From NCBI GenBank assembly GCA_041590075.1, contig JBFHUL010000006.1:1-60726 (forward strand): DNA of 60,726 nucleotides, written 5' to 3'. Numbering within the stretch: the stretch's first letter is position 1; each line of letters starts with the position of its first letter. A program made the position numbers and the translations under genes. Shown in pieces: positions 26,523-36,191 of the stretch. This DNA is from PZPK01 sp041590075 (GTDB lineage: Bacteria > Pseudomonadota > Gammaproteobacteria > Pseudomonadales > Oleiphilaceae). Below the pieces are notes generated by a model. It was not told the origin of the DNA and ran no database searches. It was given only the letters and a program-made list of their open reading frames with translations.

Positions 26523-26953
26523 GCCGCTTTCGCAGGCTTCGTGCAGCACAACTGGGCTTAGTGCTTTTCTGTGTTGCCTGTGCGCATACACCGCCACAAC
26601 ATTCTTTGTATGATCGAATGGGCGGGCACGACACCGTTACCGCAGTAACCGAGCAGTTTATTCGACAAATTGAATTTGACCGTACCATTTTTCCTTATTT
26701 CGCAGAGACTAACGTGGATCGTTTTCGCAGCATGTTCATCGAACACCTCTGTGCGATCACGGGGGGGCCGTGTACCTACACGGGTGACGATATGGGGCGG
26801 GTGCACCGAGGTATGAATATTAGTGAAACCGACTTCAATCGCACCGTTGAACTGCTGATTAACGCGATGGATCTGGCAGGAGTGGCGCACCGGCATCAGA
26901 ACCTGATCCTGCGAAAACTTGCACCCATGCGCGCTGATATCGTGTATCAATAA
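26516..26953 (+). CDS. Exported group 1 truncated hemoglobin
   Basis: A 145-residue protein. After a hydrophobic leader (LGLVLFCVAC) the globin starts at SLYDRMGGHDTVTAV, the usual N terminus of truncated hemoglobins. GRVHRGMNI gives the proximal heme-ligating His in helix F. The leader suggests export; a lipoprotein cleavage at Cys22 is possible, but the -3 residue is Cys instead of Leu. Group 1 trHbs bind O2, NO and CO in the cytoplasm, so an exported one is unusual. ATG 26516 overlaps the DUF3034 stop by seven bases. Fourth gene of the cupredoxin operon; a gas-binding or NO-scavenging role in the periplasm is inferred. Confidence 0.88.
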   Translation: MVSRFRRLRAAQLGLVLFCVACAHTPPQHSLYDRMGGHDTVTAVTEQFIRQIEFDRTIFPYFAETNVDRFRSMFIEHLCAITGGPCTYTGDDMGRVHRGMNISETDFNRTVELLINAMDLAGVAHRHQNLILRKLAPMRADIVYQ

Positions 26954-27030
26954 GCCGCAATAACCCTGCATTGGACAAGGTGTAAATCGTGCTGCGTTTG
27001 TCGCCGCTGTATTACCCGCTTTAATGAGCC

Positions 27031-30000
27031 TTAATTGTCCACTTCACGCCAATAGATGATGCGATCGTGTCCGCGATACTGGCCAAAGGTCGCAGTGGCG
27101 CTGGGATGCGCGTCGGGCGTTGCGGGGTTGTTATCCCAATCAAATTGTAACCAGCTATCCCCCTGATATTCCAAGGCAATTGTTCCGACATTTCCCGCCC
27201 CGGGTGCCGATAAGGTGATACGGTTAGCCAAGGGTATGTTGCCGGCACTGACGGTGCCACTTCCCGACGCGGTGGTGCTTCCGCCACTCAACGACGAGGT
27301 GAGTGACATGGCGCTGGCGTCGTAGGTGGTACACACATCACTTAGGTTGGTTTGAAAGCGCGCGCCATCGAAATACTCAGTGCGCATTGGAATGCCAAGC
27401 GAGGAGGTTTCCGGGCCGAAAGCATTATCCATCGCCCATCGGCCGTAGCGGACTTGCACGCCCTGGGGCTCGATATCGTAGGGGGGCGCATTTGCGCTGA
27501 CGCCGTCTGAGTCTGTGACGCCAGTTACTTGAACAAGTAAGTCGCTGGTAAAGGGACCGATGAGCGCATTGGCGTTTCTTGTGTAGGTAAACTGGTCGTT
27601 GGAATCAAAATCAAACTGCAGGATGCCATTGGCAGCACTGCTGAAACTGGAGGGGAGATTGGCAATACTGGCGACGCTGAGGAAGCTTGTGCCGTCGTTA
27701 CCCACCTGGCTGCGGTCCCGGGTCGGAAAAGCGCGTGTCACGTCAAACGGAATCAGTTTTTGAAAGCCTGCCTGGGTGTAATTTCTGGTCGTTTGACCCG
27801 CGCGGTTGCGCGCATTGATGGTGATGGTGGGCACACTGCTATAGCTCATTGCCTGACCGGTGTATGAAAAATCAGGTGCGCTGCCTGGGCTACAAAACGG
27901 CGCGAGAATGCCGTTGCCGGTGGTAACCTCAAAATAATCAGGGATGAATCGCCCAATATCCAGTGTTGCGGGCGGTATCTGTGTACCGAAATAGTCCTGA
28001 TCCATTAGGTGAAGACGCGTGAGCCCCACTTCTGAATAGCGACCGCCAGCATATTTATACGACCCAAGATTAAACGCGCCGCCCGGCAAGCTCGCAGACA
28101 CCCAAGCGGGCGTGGCAGAGGTATCTGAGGTGAGGGTTTGGCTGGCACTGATGGACATATCGCCGTTTACCGCACTGGCGCCGAGCGGGCCGGTGCGCTG
28201 CAAATAGGCCATCAGGGTGTTGCTGCTGGCGTTCGGAGCATAATCTATGGCGGGGTTGCCATCACTGCACTGTGCTGTGACGCTTAACTCAAAATCAGCG
28301 CCGGCCGGATGTGTCACCGTCGACGATGCGCTGCTGCCATTGAGGCTGGTTGTACCACTTCGAGCGGAAAGTCTGAAAGCATGCGGGCGCACGACGAAGT
28401 CGGTGGTGGTCGCAGCAAGGGCACCGAACTGAGAACCGTCGTAGGGGGCATCGTCATGCCGAAAATTCACGTCGAGAATACGGGCGCTATTCGCATAGCC
28501 CACATCGAACTGGCTTTCGCCACTGGTAAAGGTTAACTGCAAATTGTTATTCGCCGAGTTGCTTTGTTCCAACACAGGGGTGCCATCGATGACCAGTGGT
28601 GTGGAGACTGGGTCGGCGACGGTATCGTCGTTGATGGTCGCACTAAACCAGGCATCGATGTTTTTAACGCCACTAAAGCCTTCTACCACCTCGCAGGCGC
28701 CGCCCGGTGCGGCATCGCTTTGGCCATAGGCCTGCAGGGTCATGGTTGTTGTCTCGGCACAAATGAAATTTGCAGGCGCTTGAGAGACGCGAAAGCCGAA
28801 GGTACGAAAATCTGTGCCGTTTACAGCGGTTGACGTCACCGATGCGGCTGTGTCGGTGGCTGTCACCCGTACGTTGCTGTTTTCGTCATCGAAATACAGG
28901 TAAGCCATTTTATCGCCGGTATCGGCGGTGACGTAACTGAGGCTGGAGATAGCCGTGGTGCCCGACGCATCGGCAAAGAACGCGGCGCCCGCAGGGCCGC
29001 TCAAATCTACGTTGCCGACATAGTCGGTTTTCGTAGAACCATCGGGGCATTTGGCAATAATGTTCACCGCGGCAGGCGTATTGGGGCATGCGAGGCCGTA
29101 AGTGGCCTGTGTGATCTCGAAGCTATCGAGAGGGCACGAAGCACAGGGGCGGGTATCGTTGCCAAAAAATGCAATGGCAGCGGCAGGCAGAGCGCGTTTG
29201 AATATTTTGACTTCGTCGATAGCGCCATCCAGATCCCGCGAGCGATAGTTGTAATCGGTGCCGATGTACAAGGGCAAATTATTGTTCGCCAGTGATTCGC
29301 CGGTATAGCTTTGGCTGCCACGCTCTACGCCATCTATAAAAATTTGCTGTTGGCCGTTACTGCGCGAATAGACGATCGCAACATGATGCCAGGTGCCTGC
29401 AGTTAGGGCCGTTGAGCTGGTAAAGCTGCGGCTGGCACCGCTACTGGTATTCCACCACCAGAAGATGCGACCACTGGTGTCGATATGAAATTCGTAGTTG
29501 GTGTCTTTCGATACAATGGTTTTAAGGTCTGAACTGGGAAACGTATCGGCGCGTACCCAGGCCATCACGGTGAGTTCGTCACTGATATCGAGTTCTGCCT
29601 GATCAGGCACTTCAATGTAATCGCCCGTGCCATCAAGTTCGGCGCCGTAACATACCTGCGCGGGCCGTGGATTGGCATCTCCGTAGCGACGGCCGTGCGC
29701 AGCTGAATTGCTGCTGTCGGTGACTTCGCCGGCGCTGCCATTCCAGCTGGGGCCTTCAAGTTGATAGTTGGCCACCAATGAGAAGTCTGCTCGAAAGGCG
29801 TCGTTGAAAACCATAAAACCGGCACGCTCAGTGGTATGGGAGCGGTCGGTGTCCAGTGCCCAGTCTTCTTCTATTTTTAGTTCTACGCGGCTGGTGGACG
29901 CGCTGCATCGACGCAACCAGCCACCATCGCCGCCGTCCCAGGTCATCTGACTGCCAATCACTAGCGGACTGCCGGTGTACGGCTGCAGGAAATTATAGGT

Positions 30001-31719
30001 GTAACAGCTGGTGGTGCCACGAATGCTGTCTGGGGTGCGTTGCGCCTCGCTGGCTATCGGAGTGCCATCGATGTCTTGGAAGCTGCCAATGGTGCCGGGC
30101 TCTATGGCCAGGTAGGCGATTTGCTCGGCGCTGCTCAATGTGCCCGTGTTGGTCTCGGCGCGATCCAGCGCCAGTTGGCCGCCAGAGGTAGTGACATTGC
30201 GTACAGCGGTTGTCATCCAGGGGCGGGAAGGCTGGCCGGGGCTATGTGTGGTTTCGTTATTCATACTGAGAAGCTGTGTCAGCAGTGCGGGGGTGGCCGA
30301 GAAGCTAGAGCCAAAGCCAAAGTTAAACCAGGAGTCGCCGCTAAGACGTTTTGATTGAAAATTCGATATCTCATCGGGCGGCACCAGTGGGCCTACTTCA
30401 ATACGCTTACCGTCCGGAAACTGGAACTCCCCCCGCGTAATGGCGAGATAATGGATATCGGTAGATTGGTCTGTCGCATCTGCAACACGGCTATCGGGTT
30501 CCACGGGCACAGCCTCGAACCCGCTCTGTGTAATATTGCGAATGCGTACTGAAGAGGGCTCCGGATTGCCGTCATCCTCTAGCAGAAACACGGCAGGCGG
30601 GGCGTCGTAGATCTGACTAAAAGTAACCTGCGTGAAACGGTCGGGCGGCAGGGTGACGCGATTGGCTTCGAGCATAAGGTGCGTGCTGGTCGCACCCGCC
30701 GATGCGTTGGAATCGTAGAAGAAATCGTTCGAAAAAATTAGCAGACTGGCATCTTCGAAAACATGGCTGCGCTCGTTGTCTTGCGCGGTATCTTCATCGA
30801 CCGTCAGTTGGATACGGGAGGTGTTCACAGAGCATTCGCGTAACCAGCCACCATCGTTTTCATTGTGACTGGATTTGGTTGCCACAACGATGGGGGTGGC
30901 GCTGTAGGTGCCGCTGAAATTAACGTTATCGCAGCCATTGCTCCAGCCGTCTGCTGCATTGCCCCGATAGAGCGATTCAAAAGTGACCAGCTGATTGCCG
31001 TTGGCGCGAAAATTTCCCAATACACTGCGACTCATCACGATGTAGCCAATGCTTTCATCAGTAGATAAAGCATTGAATTGATAATTACTCCCGGTGCGAC
31101 GGTCAAAAACTTCACTGCGCTCCAGCGCAATATCTGCGCCCGTTGCTGTAAGGTTCTGCACGGCAACGGTGAGCCAAGGCGAAGACGAACGGCGGGGAAT
31201 TGTGGCGGTTTCGTTGTTAATGGTTTGAATGTCGGCAAGCAGTATGGGGGCGGTATAGCTGTTGCTGAAGCTTAGCGATTCCCAACCTTTACGACCATTG
31301 GGGGTGCCGTTGAACTGGATTTCACGGGTGGTGATTCGTCCTGCTTCGATCGTTTCGCCATTGGGGAAAGTATGTACGCCGGGTTCGATAGCGATATAGG
31401 AAACGGTCATGCTGGCGTGGGGGCCGTCTTCGGAGGTGGGTTCGACGGGCGACATTCTGAACCCGGTTGTGCTCACATTCGCAATGCGCAGTGCACTGGT
31501 ATCGCCACCTCGTGTCGTCGCCAAGGCGACCACCACGGGCGGGGTATCGTAGATCTGTTGGAAGGTGTGTTGTTGCAGCGCCGAAAGGCCGGAAGTACTG
31601 CTGAGCGTGATACGACCGGCTTCCATTTTCCAGGCCACCGCGGGCGATGCGCTCAAGAGCAGGAAGCTTAGAGTGATGACAGCTTTAAGCAACGGCCTGG
31701 TGAAGTTTTTGAAAACCAT
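27031..31719 (-). CDS. Giant MshQ-like surface protein (H-type-lectin-like repeats, LamG, DUF6701)
   Basis: About 1562 residues from ATG 31719; an in-frame TTG at 31731 is an alternative and neither has a clear ribosome-binding site. Signal peptide cleaved near SPAVAW. Residues about 30-340 and 350-660 are two diverged copies of one another, each with repeated blocks such as TFQQIYDTPPVVVAL and VTFSQIYDAPPAVFLL, resembling H-type lectin modules. Then comes a LamG/concanavalin-like domain (about 665-870; WVRADTF, GTWHHVAIVYSR, DGAIDEVKIF), and a long DUF6701 part ending in GHDRIIYWREVDN, as in MshQ of MSHA pili. No pilin genes are nearby. Likely a sugar-binding adhesin. Convergent with the hemoglobin gene. 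Confidence 0.85.
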   Translation of the reverse strand: MVFKNFTRPLLKAVITLSFLLLSASPAVAWKMEAGRITLSSTSGLSALQQHTFQQIYDTPPVVVALATTRGGDTSALRIANVSTTGFRMSPVEPTSEDGPHASMTVSYIAIEPGVHTFPNGETIEAGRITTREIQFNGTPNGRKGWESLSFSNSYTAPILLADIQTINNETATIPRRSSSPWLTVAVQNLTATGADIALERSEVFDRRTGSNYQFNALSTDESIGYIVMSRSVLGNFRANGNQLVTFESLYRGNAADGWSNGCDNVNFSGTYSATPIVVATKSSHNENDGGWLRECSVNTSRIQLTVDEDTAQDNERSHVFEDASLLIFSNDFFYDSNASAGATSTHLMLEANRVTLPPDRFTQVTFSQIYDAPPAVFLLEDDGNPEPSSVRIRNITQSGFEAVPVEPDSRVADATDQSTDIHYLAITRGEFQFPDGKRIEVGPLVPPDEISNFQSKRLSGDSWFNFGFGSSFSATPALLTQLLSMNNETTHSPGQPSRPWMTTAVRNVTTSGGQLALDRAETNTGTLSSAEQIAYLAIEPGTIGSFQDIDGTPIASEAQRTPDSIRGTTSCYTYNFLQPYTGSPLVIGSQMTWDGGDGGWLRRCSASTSRVELKIEEDWALDTDRSHTTERAGFMVFNDAFRADFSLVANYQLEGPSWNGSAGEVTDSSNSAAHGRRYGDANPRPAQVCYGAELDGTGDYIEVPDQAELDISDELTVMAWVRADTFPSSDLKTIVSKDTNYEFHIDTSGRIFWWWNTSSGASRSFTSSTALTAGTWHHVAIVYSRSNGQQQIFIDGVERGSQSYTGESLANNNLPLYIGTDYNYRSRDLDGAIDEVKIFKRALPAAAIAFFGNDTRPCASCPLDSFEITQATYGLACPNTPAAVNIIAKCPDGSTKTDYVGNVDLSGPAGAAFFADASGTTAISSLSYVTADTGDKMAYLYFDDENSNVRVTATDTAASVTSTAVNGTDFRTFGFRVSQAPANFICAETTTMTLQAYGQSDAAPGGACEVVEGFSGVKNIDAWFSATINDDTVADPVSTPLVIDGTPVLEQSNSANNNLQLTFTSGESQFDVGYANSARILDVNFRHDDAPYDGSQFGALAATTTDFVVRPHAFRLSARSGTTSLNGSSASSTVTHPAGADFELSVTAQCSDGNPAIDYAPNASSNTLMAYLQRTGPLGASAVNGDMSISASQTLTSDTSATPAWVSASLPGGAFNLGSYKYAGGRYSEVGLTRLHLMDQDYFGTQIPPATLDIGRFIPDYFEVTTGNGILAPFCSPGSAPDFSYTGQAMSYSSVPTITINARNRAGQTTRNYTQAGFQKLIPFDVTRAFPTRDRSQVGNDGTSFLSVASIANLPSSFSSAANGILQFDFDSNDQFTYTRNANALIGPFTSDLLVQVTGVTDSDGVSANAPPYDIEPQGVQVRYGRWAMDNAFGPETSSLGIPMRTEYFDGARFQTNLSDVCTTYDASAMSLTSSLSGGSTTASGSGTVSAGNIPLANRITLSAPGAGNVGTIALEYQGDSWLQFDWDNNPATPDAHPSATATFGQYRGHDRIIYWREVDN

Positions 31720-31837
31720 ACGGAGCAGCAACCAAATGGGTGTCGTTCTCTTAGTCTAGGAGAAAATTACTTTGTTCACAGTCAGTTGGGGCTAATTCCT
31801 GAAACATGTTGTTAAGATGAGTAATCGTGCGCACACC

Positions 31838-32200
31838 CTAAGAACTCGCCCAAAGTACCAGCAAAAAAAGCACAACAGCACAAAACATGCTATTCATCGC
31901 CATCGAGGCGGGGCTGTCTTGGGTGCCACATTCATAGCGAGGTAATTTCATACTGAATATCAGTGGCAGGCAAATGGCAGCCAGCCCCAGACTGACCAGA
32001 TGATTCTCAAAGGTATGCCCTGCCGAACTGGCGTAAAGGTAATAAACGGCGAGCAGAAGGAAAGATACGTTATACAGTAGTCTTACAGTCAGGTTGGTGC
32101 GCAATGCATGCTCGCAGTGGGGACACTGAAACGGGACAAAAGTGAACAGAGCCGGGCGGTGTTCGAGTGGCTTCTGGCAATTGGGGCAATGAGTAGACAT
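31838..32200 (-). CDS. Small membrane protein with zinc ribbon
   Basis: A 120-residue protein. The N terminus has two CxxC pairs (CPNCQKP and CPHCEHA, 20 residues apart), a zinc-ribbon pattern. Three hydrophobic segments follow. I recognise no family. It lies alone, divergent from the GGDEF/EAL gene. No function proposed. Confidence 0.7.
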   Translation of the reverse strand: MSTHCPNCQKPLEHRPALFTFVPFQCPHCEHALRTNLTVRLLYNVSFLLLAVYYLYASSAGHTFENHLVSLGLAAICLPLIFSMKLPRYECGTQDSPASMAMNSMFCAVVLFLLVLWASS

Positions 32201-32465
32201 ACAGAACCTGTTGGGAATGAGGTAAACAAATCAGGGTTCGGTGGCGTAAAACCATCAGGGTGCGCATGGTAACGCATACGTGGTGCTCAGAACATCTGTT
32301 AGTGGCTCGACTTCGGTGGCTTCATTTGGATGAACTGAAATACCAGATGGCATTTGCGCACCGTCATCGTCATGGAGTGCGGAGCAAGTTCCCAAAAACC
32401 AACTAAACCCTTATCGGTAATGATGCGAATACGGTATATTTCGACGCTCAATTTGAGGACTCGTA

Positions 32466-34421
32466 GTGCAAAGCAGTTCCCTATCACAACAAATGCAGCG
32501 TGATGCCGCACGCTTACTTTATGACAATGCGTTGTCGGGCATTATCATCACTCTCATTGCATCTTCATTTTTAGTGTATGCCTTTGATTCACCCTTATGG
32601 CTGTACCGCTTCCTGTGGTGGGTCATTATGTGTGGCGTATTGATGCATCGATTGCGTGTATGGAAGGTCTGGCAAGGTCTGGCACAAAGTGATGACTATA
32701 ACGGTGCGGCGCAAATAGCGGCTTTCGCTCGCGGAGCCAGGATTACCGCTGTTCTTTGGGCCGTGTATGCGGTGATGATTATTTTCACCGGCGGTCTTGT
32801 AGAAATTGTCACCACGATTATCACGATTTCCGCGCTGGCCGGTGGATCAGCAACGGTGCTCGCCGGTGATAAAAAAACCGCTTTGTTTTATGCCTTCGTA
32901 TTACTTATTCCGGGATCTATCTGTTTGTTACTGAGCGCGGATCATGAGCGCCAGGTGTTGGGTGTGCTCGGCGTGTGCTTCGGTTTGGTGATGCTGGTGG
33001 TGTCGCGCAAATCCGCGGAGTTTACTCGGCATGCGATCCGGCTCAAAAATGAGAATGCGGTGTTGGTCAATGAAATGGAACAACAGGTAGAAGATCGCAC
33101 GCGTCGTATCCACGAGTTATCCAATCTTGACCCTTTGAGCGGACTTTACAACCGCTCTGCGTTCGTCAGTAAAGTCACGCAACAGCAAGATGTGGTGACC
33201 GGTACACAACGCAAAGGGGCGCTTTTCTTTATTGATCTTGATGGGTTTAAACAAATAAACGATCGTTTTGGGCATGAAACCGGCGACTTTATTCTGCGCG
33301 AAAGTGCTTCGCGGCTGAGTACGATGGTGGGTGAGCACGATGTTTTGTGTCGCTGGGGCGGCGATGAGTTTTTACTTTGGCTACAAGGTGTGGATGATGC
33401 CGGGCAGGCTGTCGATGTGGCGCAAAAAGTGATAGCCGCTTTGTCGCACCCCCACGTTGGCGATGCCGGCTCGTGGCGTGTGAGCGCGACCATTGGAATA
33501 GCCCTGATGCCGGCACACGCAAATGATCTTAATGCGCTTATAAGCTATGCCGATACTGCGATGTACATTCAGAAAAAGCGCCGTCCTTCACGAGCACTCA
33601 TCTTCGTCCCCCACATGGCAGAGGCTCAGAAGCAACAATTGGCAATGCGGGATGCCCTCTCGCAAGCACTGGCGCGCGATGAGCTGCGCCTGGTTTTTCA
33701 ACCCATTGTGCAATGCGCTGAAGCGGCGCCCTGTGCCATGGAGGTTTTGCTGCGCTGGCGTTACAAGGGAGAGGATATTTCGCCGGTGAAGTTTATTCCT
33801 CTTGCCGAAAAGTACGGCATGATATTGCAGATGGGCGAGTGGGTGCTGCGGCAGGCGTGCTCAGTGGCAGCAACCTGGGCTGACGATAATGCATTACGCA
33901 TCTGTGTGAACGTTTCGGTGCTGCAGTTGCAGGATGAAGAGTTTGTTAATCGGGTGGAGCAAATTCTCTGCGAGAGCGGGCTTGCCGCCAGCCGCTTACA
34001 GCTGGAAATTACCGAAAGTGTGTTTGCCGCCGACCAGCAGTTGATTGTGTCACGCATCCGGGCCTTACGCGCGATGAGGGTAGGTGTGTCTATCGACGAT
34101 TTCGGCACGGGTTATTCATCACTGTCTGTGCTGCAGAATCTTGCCGTTGATACCGTGAAGATCGATCGTTCGTTTATCCGTCATCTCGATAATTCGGGAT
34201 ATGCCATCGTCACAGCGGTTATTCATGCTGCCCGCCATCTCAACTTTGATGTAGTGGCAGAAGGCGTGGAAACAGCAGAGCAGCATCATGCCTTAGCGGA
34301 GATCGGCGTAGAGAAGTTACAGGGATTCTATTTTTCGCGCCCGATGGAAGTGGAGGATCTGCCCCAATACTTCGCACCGTCTGGGCGGCGCGCACCTAAC
34401 GAGCTGAATGCGCCTGCATAA
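32466..34421 (+). CDS. Membrane GGDEF-EAL protein
   Basis: A 651-residue protein from GTG 32466, with GAGGA six bases upstream. Residues about 20-190 hold some five hydrophobic segments, a membrane-embedded sensor. An intact GGDEF follows at about 298 (CRWGGDEFLLWL); the I-site position reads GEHD, so product inhibition is probably absent. The EAL domain reads EVLLRW (Ala to Val, common in active enzymes) and keeps DDFGTGYSSLSVL, TVKIDRSFI and EGVETAEQ. It could make or break c-di-GMP; direction cannot be told from sequence. Its 3' end overlaps the convergent alpha/beta hydrolase by 26 bases. Confidence 0.9.
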   Translation: MQSSSLSQQMQRDAARLLYDNALSGIIITLIASSFLVYAFDSPLWLYRFLWWVIMCGVLMHRLRVWKVWQGLAQSDDYNGAAQIAAFARGARITAVLWAVYAVMIIFTGGLVEIVTTIITISALAGGSATVLAGDKKTALFYAFVLLIPGSICLLLSADHERQVLGVLGVCFGLVMLVVSRKSAEFTRHAIRLKNENAVLVNEMEQQVEDRTRRIHELSNLDPLSGLYNRSAFVSKVTQQQDVVTGTQRKGALFFIDLDGFKQINDRFGHETGDFILRESASRLSTMVGEHDVLCRWGGDEFLLWLQGVDDAGQAVDVAQKVIAALSHPHVGDAGSWRVSATIGIALMPAHANDLNALISYADTAMYIQKKRRPSRALIFVPHMAEAQKQQLAMRDALSQALARDELRLVFQPIVQCAEAAPCAMEVLLRWRYKGEDISPVKFIPLAEKYGMILQMGEWVLRQACSVAATWADDNALRICVNVSVLQLQDEEFVNRVEQILCESGLAASRLQLEITESVFAADQQLIVSRIRALRAMRVGVSIDDFGTGYSSLSVLQNLAVDTVKIDRSFIRHLDNSGYAIVTAVIHAARHLNFDVVAEGVETAEQHHALAEIGVEKLQGFYFSRPMEVEDLPQYFAPSGRRAPNELNAPA

Positions 34422-35355
34422 AACTTTCGAGCCATGGGTTTACTACTTCGGGATGCTCGCGTTGTGGGAGGTGCCCACAGTGATCAAGGGACAACAGGTG
34501 AGCGTGGGGAACCTCAGATAGCAGTAATGTGTGTTGCGAAAAGGGTACGACCTGATCGTTTATTCCCCAGGCAAGCTGCACGGGAACCTTACTTTCTCCG
34601 AGGCGGGCGTAATCCTCAATAAAACTTCGGCCCGCCAGATAGCGCAGGGTGGTCAATAAGGCGCGTCTGTATCCCGAATAATGGGCATGTTCCTGCATAC
34701 GCGTGTCCCAGTCGGTAAAACTGTTGGTATCGTACACACTATTCTCAAGGCCATTAACGATGCGCGGCATCATGAGGGTCGTGGCAAGATATTCGCCCAG
34801 ATACGGCACTTTCAGGGCATGCATCGCCGGATCATTCGGTGTTTCAATCAGGGGGGCCAGCAGGCTGAGGCTCGCGACCATCTCGGGGTAGCGATGTGTG
34901 AATCGCGCGGTAACCGGGCCGCCCATCGATAACCCCGCCAAGTGAATGGGCCCACTGATATCCAATGCGCGCAACAGATCCAGTAATTGCTCAACATACA
35001 AATCCAGCCCGTAATCCAGGTGTGGGCGATCAGTCAGGCCGCGTCCATAAAGATCAAAGCGCAGCGTGCGGAACCCGCGTTCGGCAAAATAACTGTAGTT
35101 TTTATCCCACACATACGACGGAACAGAAAATCCATGCACCATCACGACGGTGATCGGTGCGCCCGGATTGGCAAGCTGATAAGCGACGGTGCCGTGTTGC
35201 AGTGCAACCTGTTGCATGCCGTGCTGCTTACGGTCTGCGTCGCTCAGCGTCTGTGTTTCGAGATCCCGTACCACGAACGCAGCAGCGAGGAGCGCGGCCG
35301 CAGAGAGCATGAATAGCACAAATCGGGGTAAAAATTTGCGAAGGCGAAGGGTCAT
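34396..35355 (-). CDS. Alpha/beta hydrolase, membrane-anchored or exported
   Basis: A 319-residue protein. The N-terminal 30 residues are a membrane anchor or signal. VHGFSVPSY is the oxyanion-hole block, GLSMGGPVT the nucleophile elbow (Ser), WGINDQVVPF carries the Asp, and DHCGHLPQ the catalytic His. It should hydrolyse an ester, lactone or similar bond; substrate unknown. Its ATGA overlaps the LysR stop, so it is the third gene of the metallo-hydrolase-LysR-hydrolase operon. Confidence 0.87.
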   Translation of the reverse strand: MTLRLRKFLPRFVLFMLSAAALLAAAFVVRDLETQTLSDADRKQHGMQQVALQHGTVAYQLANPGAPITVVMVHGFSVPSYVWDKNYSYFAERGFRTLRFDLYGRGLTDRPHLDYGLDLYVEQLLDLLRALDISGPIHLAGLSMGGPVTARFTHRYPEMVASLSLLAPLIETPNDPAMHALKVPYLGEYLATTLMMPRIVNGLENSVYDTNSFTDWDTRMQEHAHYSGYRRALLTTLRYLAGRSFIEDYARLGESKVPVQLAWGINDQVVPFSQHTLLLSEVPHAHLLSLDHCGHLPQREHPEVVNPWLESFMQAHSAR

Positions 35356-36191
35356 GATGGGTTTCCGTAGAGGGCGTTTATGATGGTTTGGTGTGCTTCT
35401 GAGGTCTTTGAGTGTAAAGCAATACCCACAGTTCTAGAGGGCACGCTACTGTCTTGGAATTTAAGTGGTATGGCGCTGATGCGGGGGTCGGCGTGATCGG
35501 ATCCGGTCGGCGCAAGGGCGACACCTAGCCCTGCTGCAACAAGGCTGCGCGCCCATTCTTCGTTGTCCACCATGGCGACGGTATGCACCTCAATGCCCAG
35601 TGCTGTGACGGCGCGTTCGAATACATGCCTGTTTTCGCAGTGGCGGCGTTCAATTAAGGCTTCTCCATCGAGTTGTTGTAAGGAGAATTGATTAGCCTGT
35701 GCCAAGTGATGGTGTGGCGGACATAAGAGCGAGTACTGCTCCTCTGCCAAGGGATAAAAAGCGTGCTTTGTATTGGCAGCCGTTGCGGTGGTGATGAGAA
35801 TGTCGCAGTGTTCGGCTTCGTCCACGAGTTCAATTTGTGCTGTCGAGGTCTTGCTTTGTAAGTCTGCGAGTAGGGTGTGGATATAGTGCAAGCCAACGGA
35901 AGCATGCAGGTAAACGCGAAAGCGTATCGGCGGCGTGTGATCCGTAAAGTGGGCGTGAATGCGGTCTGCTTGCTCCAATAAACTTTTCGCCATGGCATAC
36001 AATTCCTCACCCTGAGGTGTTGGCGTGACGCCCTTGGCGTGGCGATAGAGCAGCTGACAGCGCAGGCCATCCTCCAATTTGTTGATCGCCAATGTAATGG
36101 AAGGCTGTGCTATATGGCAGCGCAGGGCTGCGGCGCTGATACTGCCTTGTTCTATTGCGGTAACGAAGTACCGCAGGGCGCGAAGATCCAT
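35352..36191 (-). CDS. LysR family transcriptional regulator
   Basis: A 279-residue protein, slightly short for the family (about 300). The N-terminal winged helix-turn-helix is clear (LRALRYFVTAIEQGSISAAA, then AQPSITLAINKLEDGL). The C-terminal part is a periplasmic-binding-protein-like effector domain. It sits inside the operon rather than divergently, overlapping both neighbours by one to four bases (TAATG and ATGA), which implies co-transcription with the two hydrolases. It probably controls the operon in response to their substrate or product; that is inference. Confidence 0.88.
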   Translation of the reverse strand: MDLRALRYFVTAIEQGSISAAALRCHIAQPSITLAINKLEDGLRCQLLYRHAKGVTPTPQGEELYAMAKSLLEQADRIHAHFTDHTPPIRFRVYLHASVGLHYIHTLLADLQSKTSTAQIELVDEAEHCDILITTATAANTKHAFYPLAEEQYSLLCPPHHHLAQANQFSLQQLDGEALIERRHCENRHVFERAVTALGIEVHTVAMVDNEEWARSLVAAGLGVALAPTGSDHADPRISAIPLKFQDSSVPSRTVGIALHSKTSEAHQTIINALYGNPS

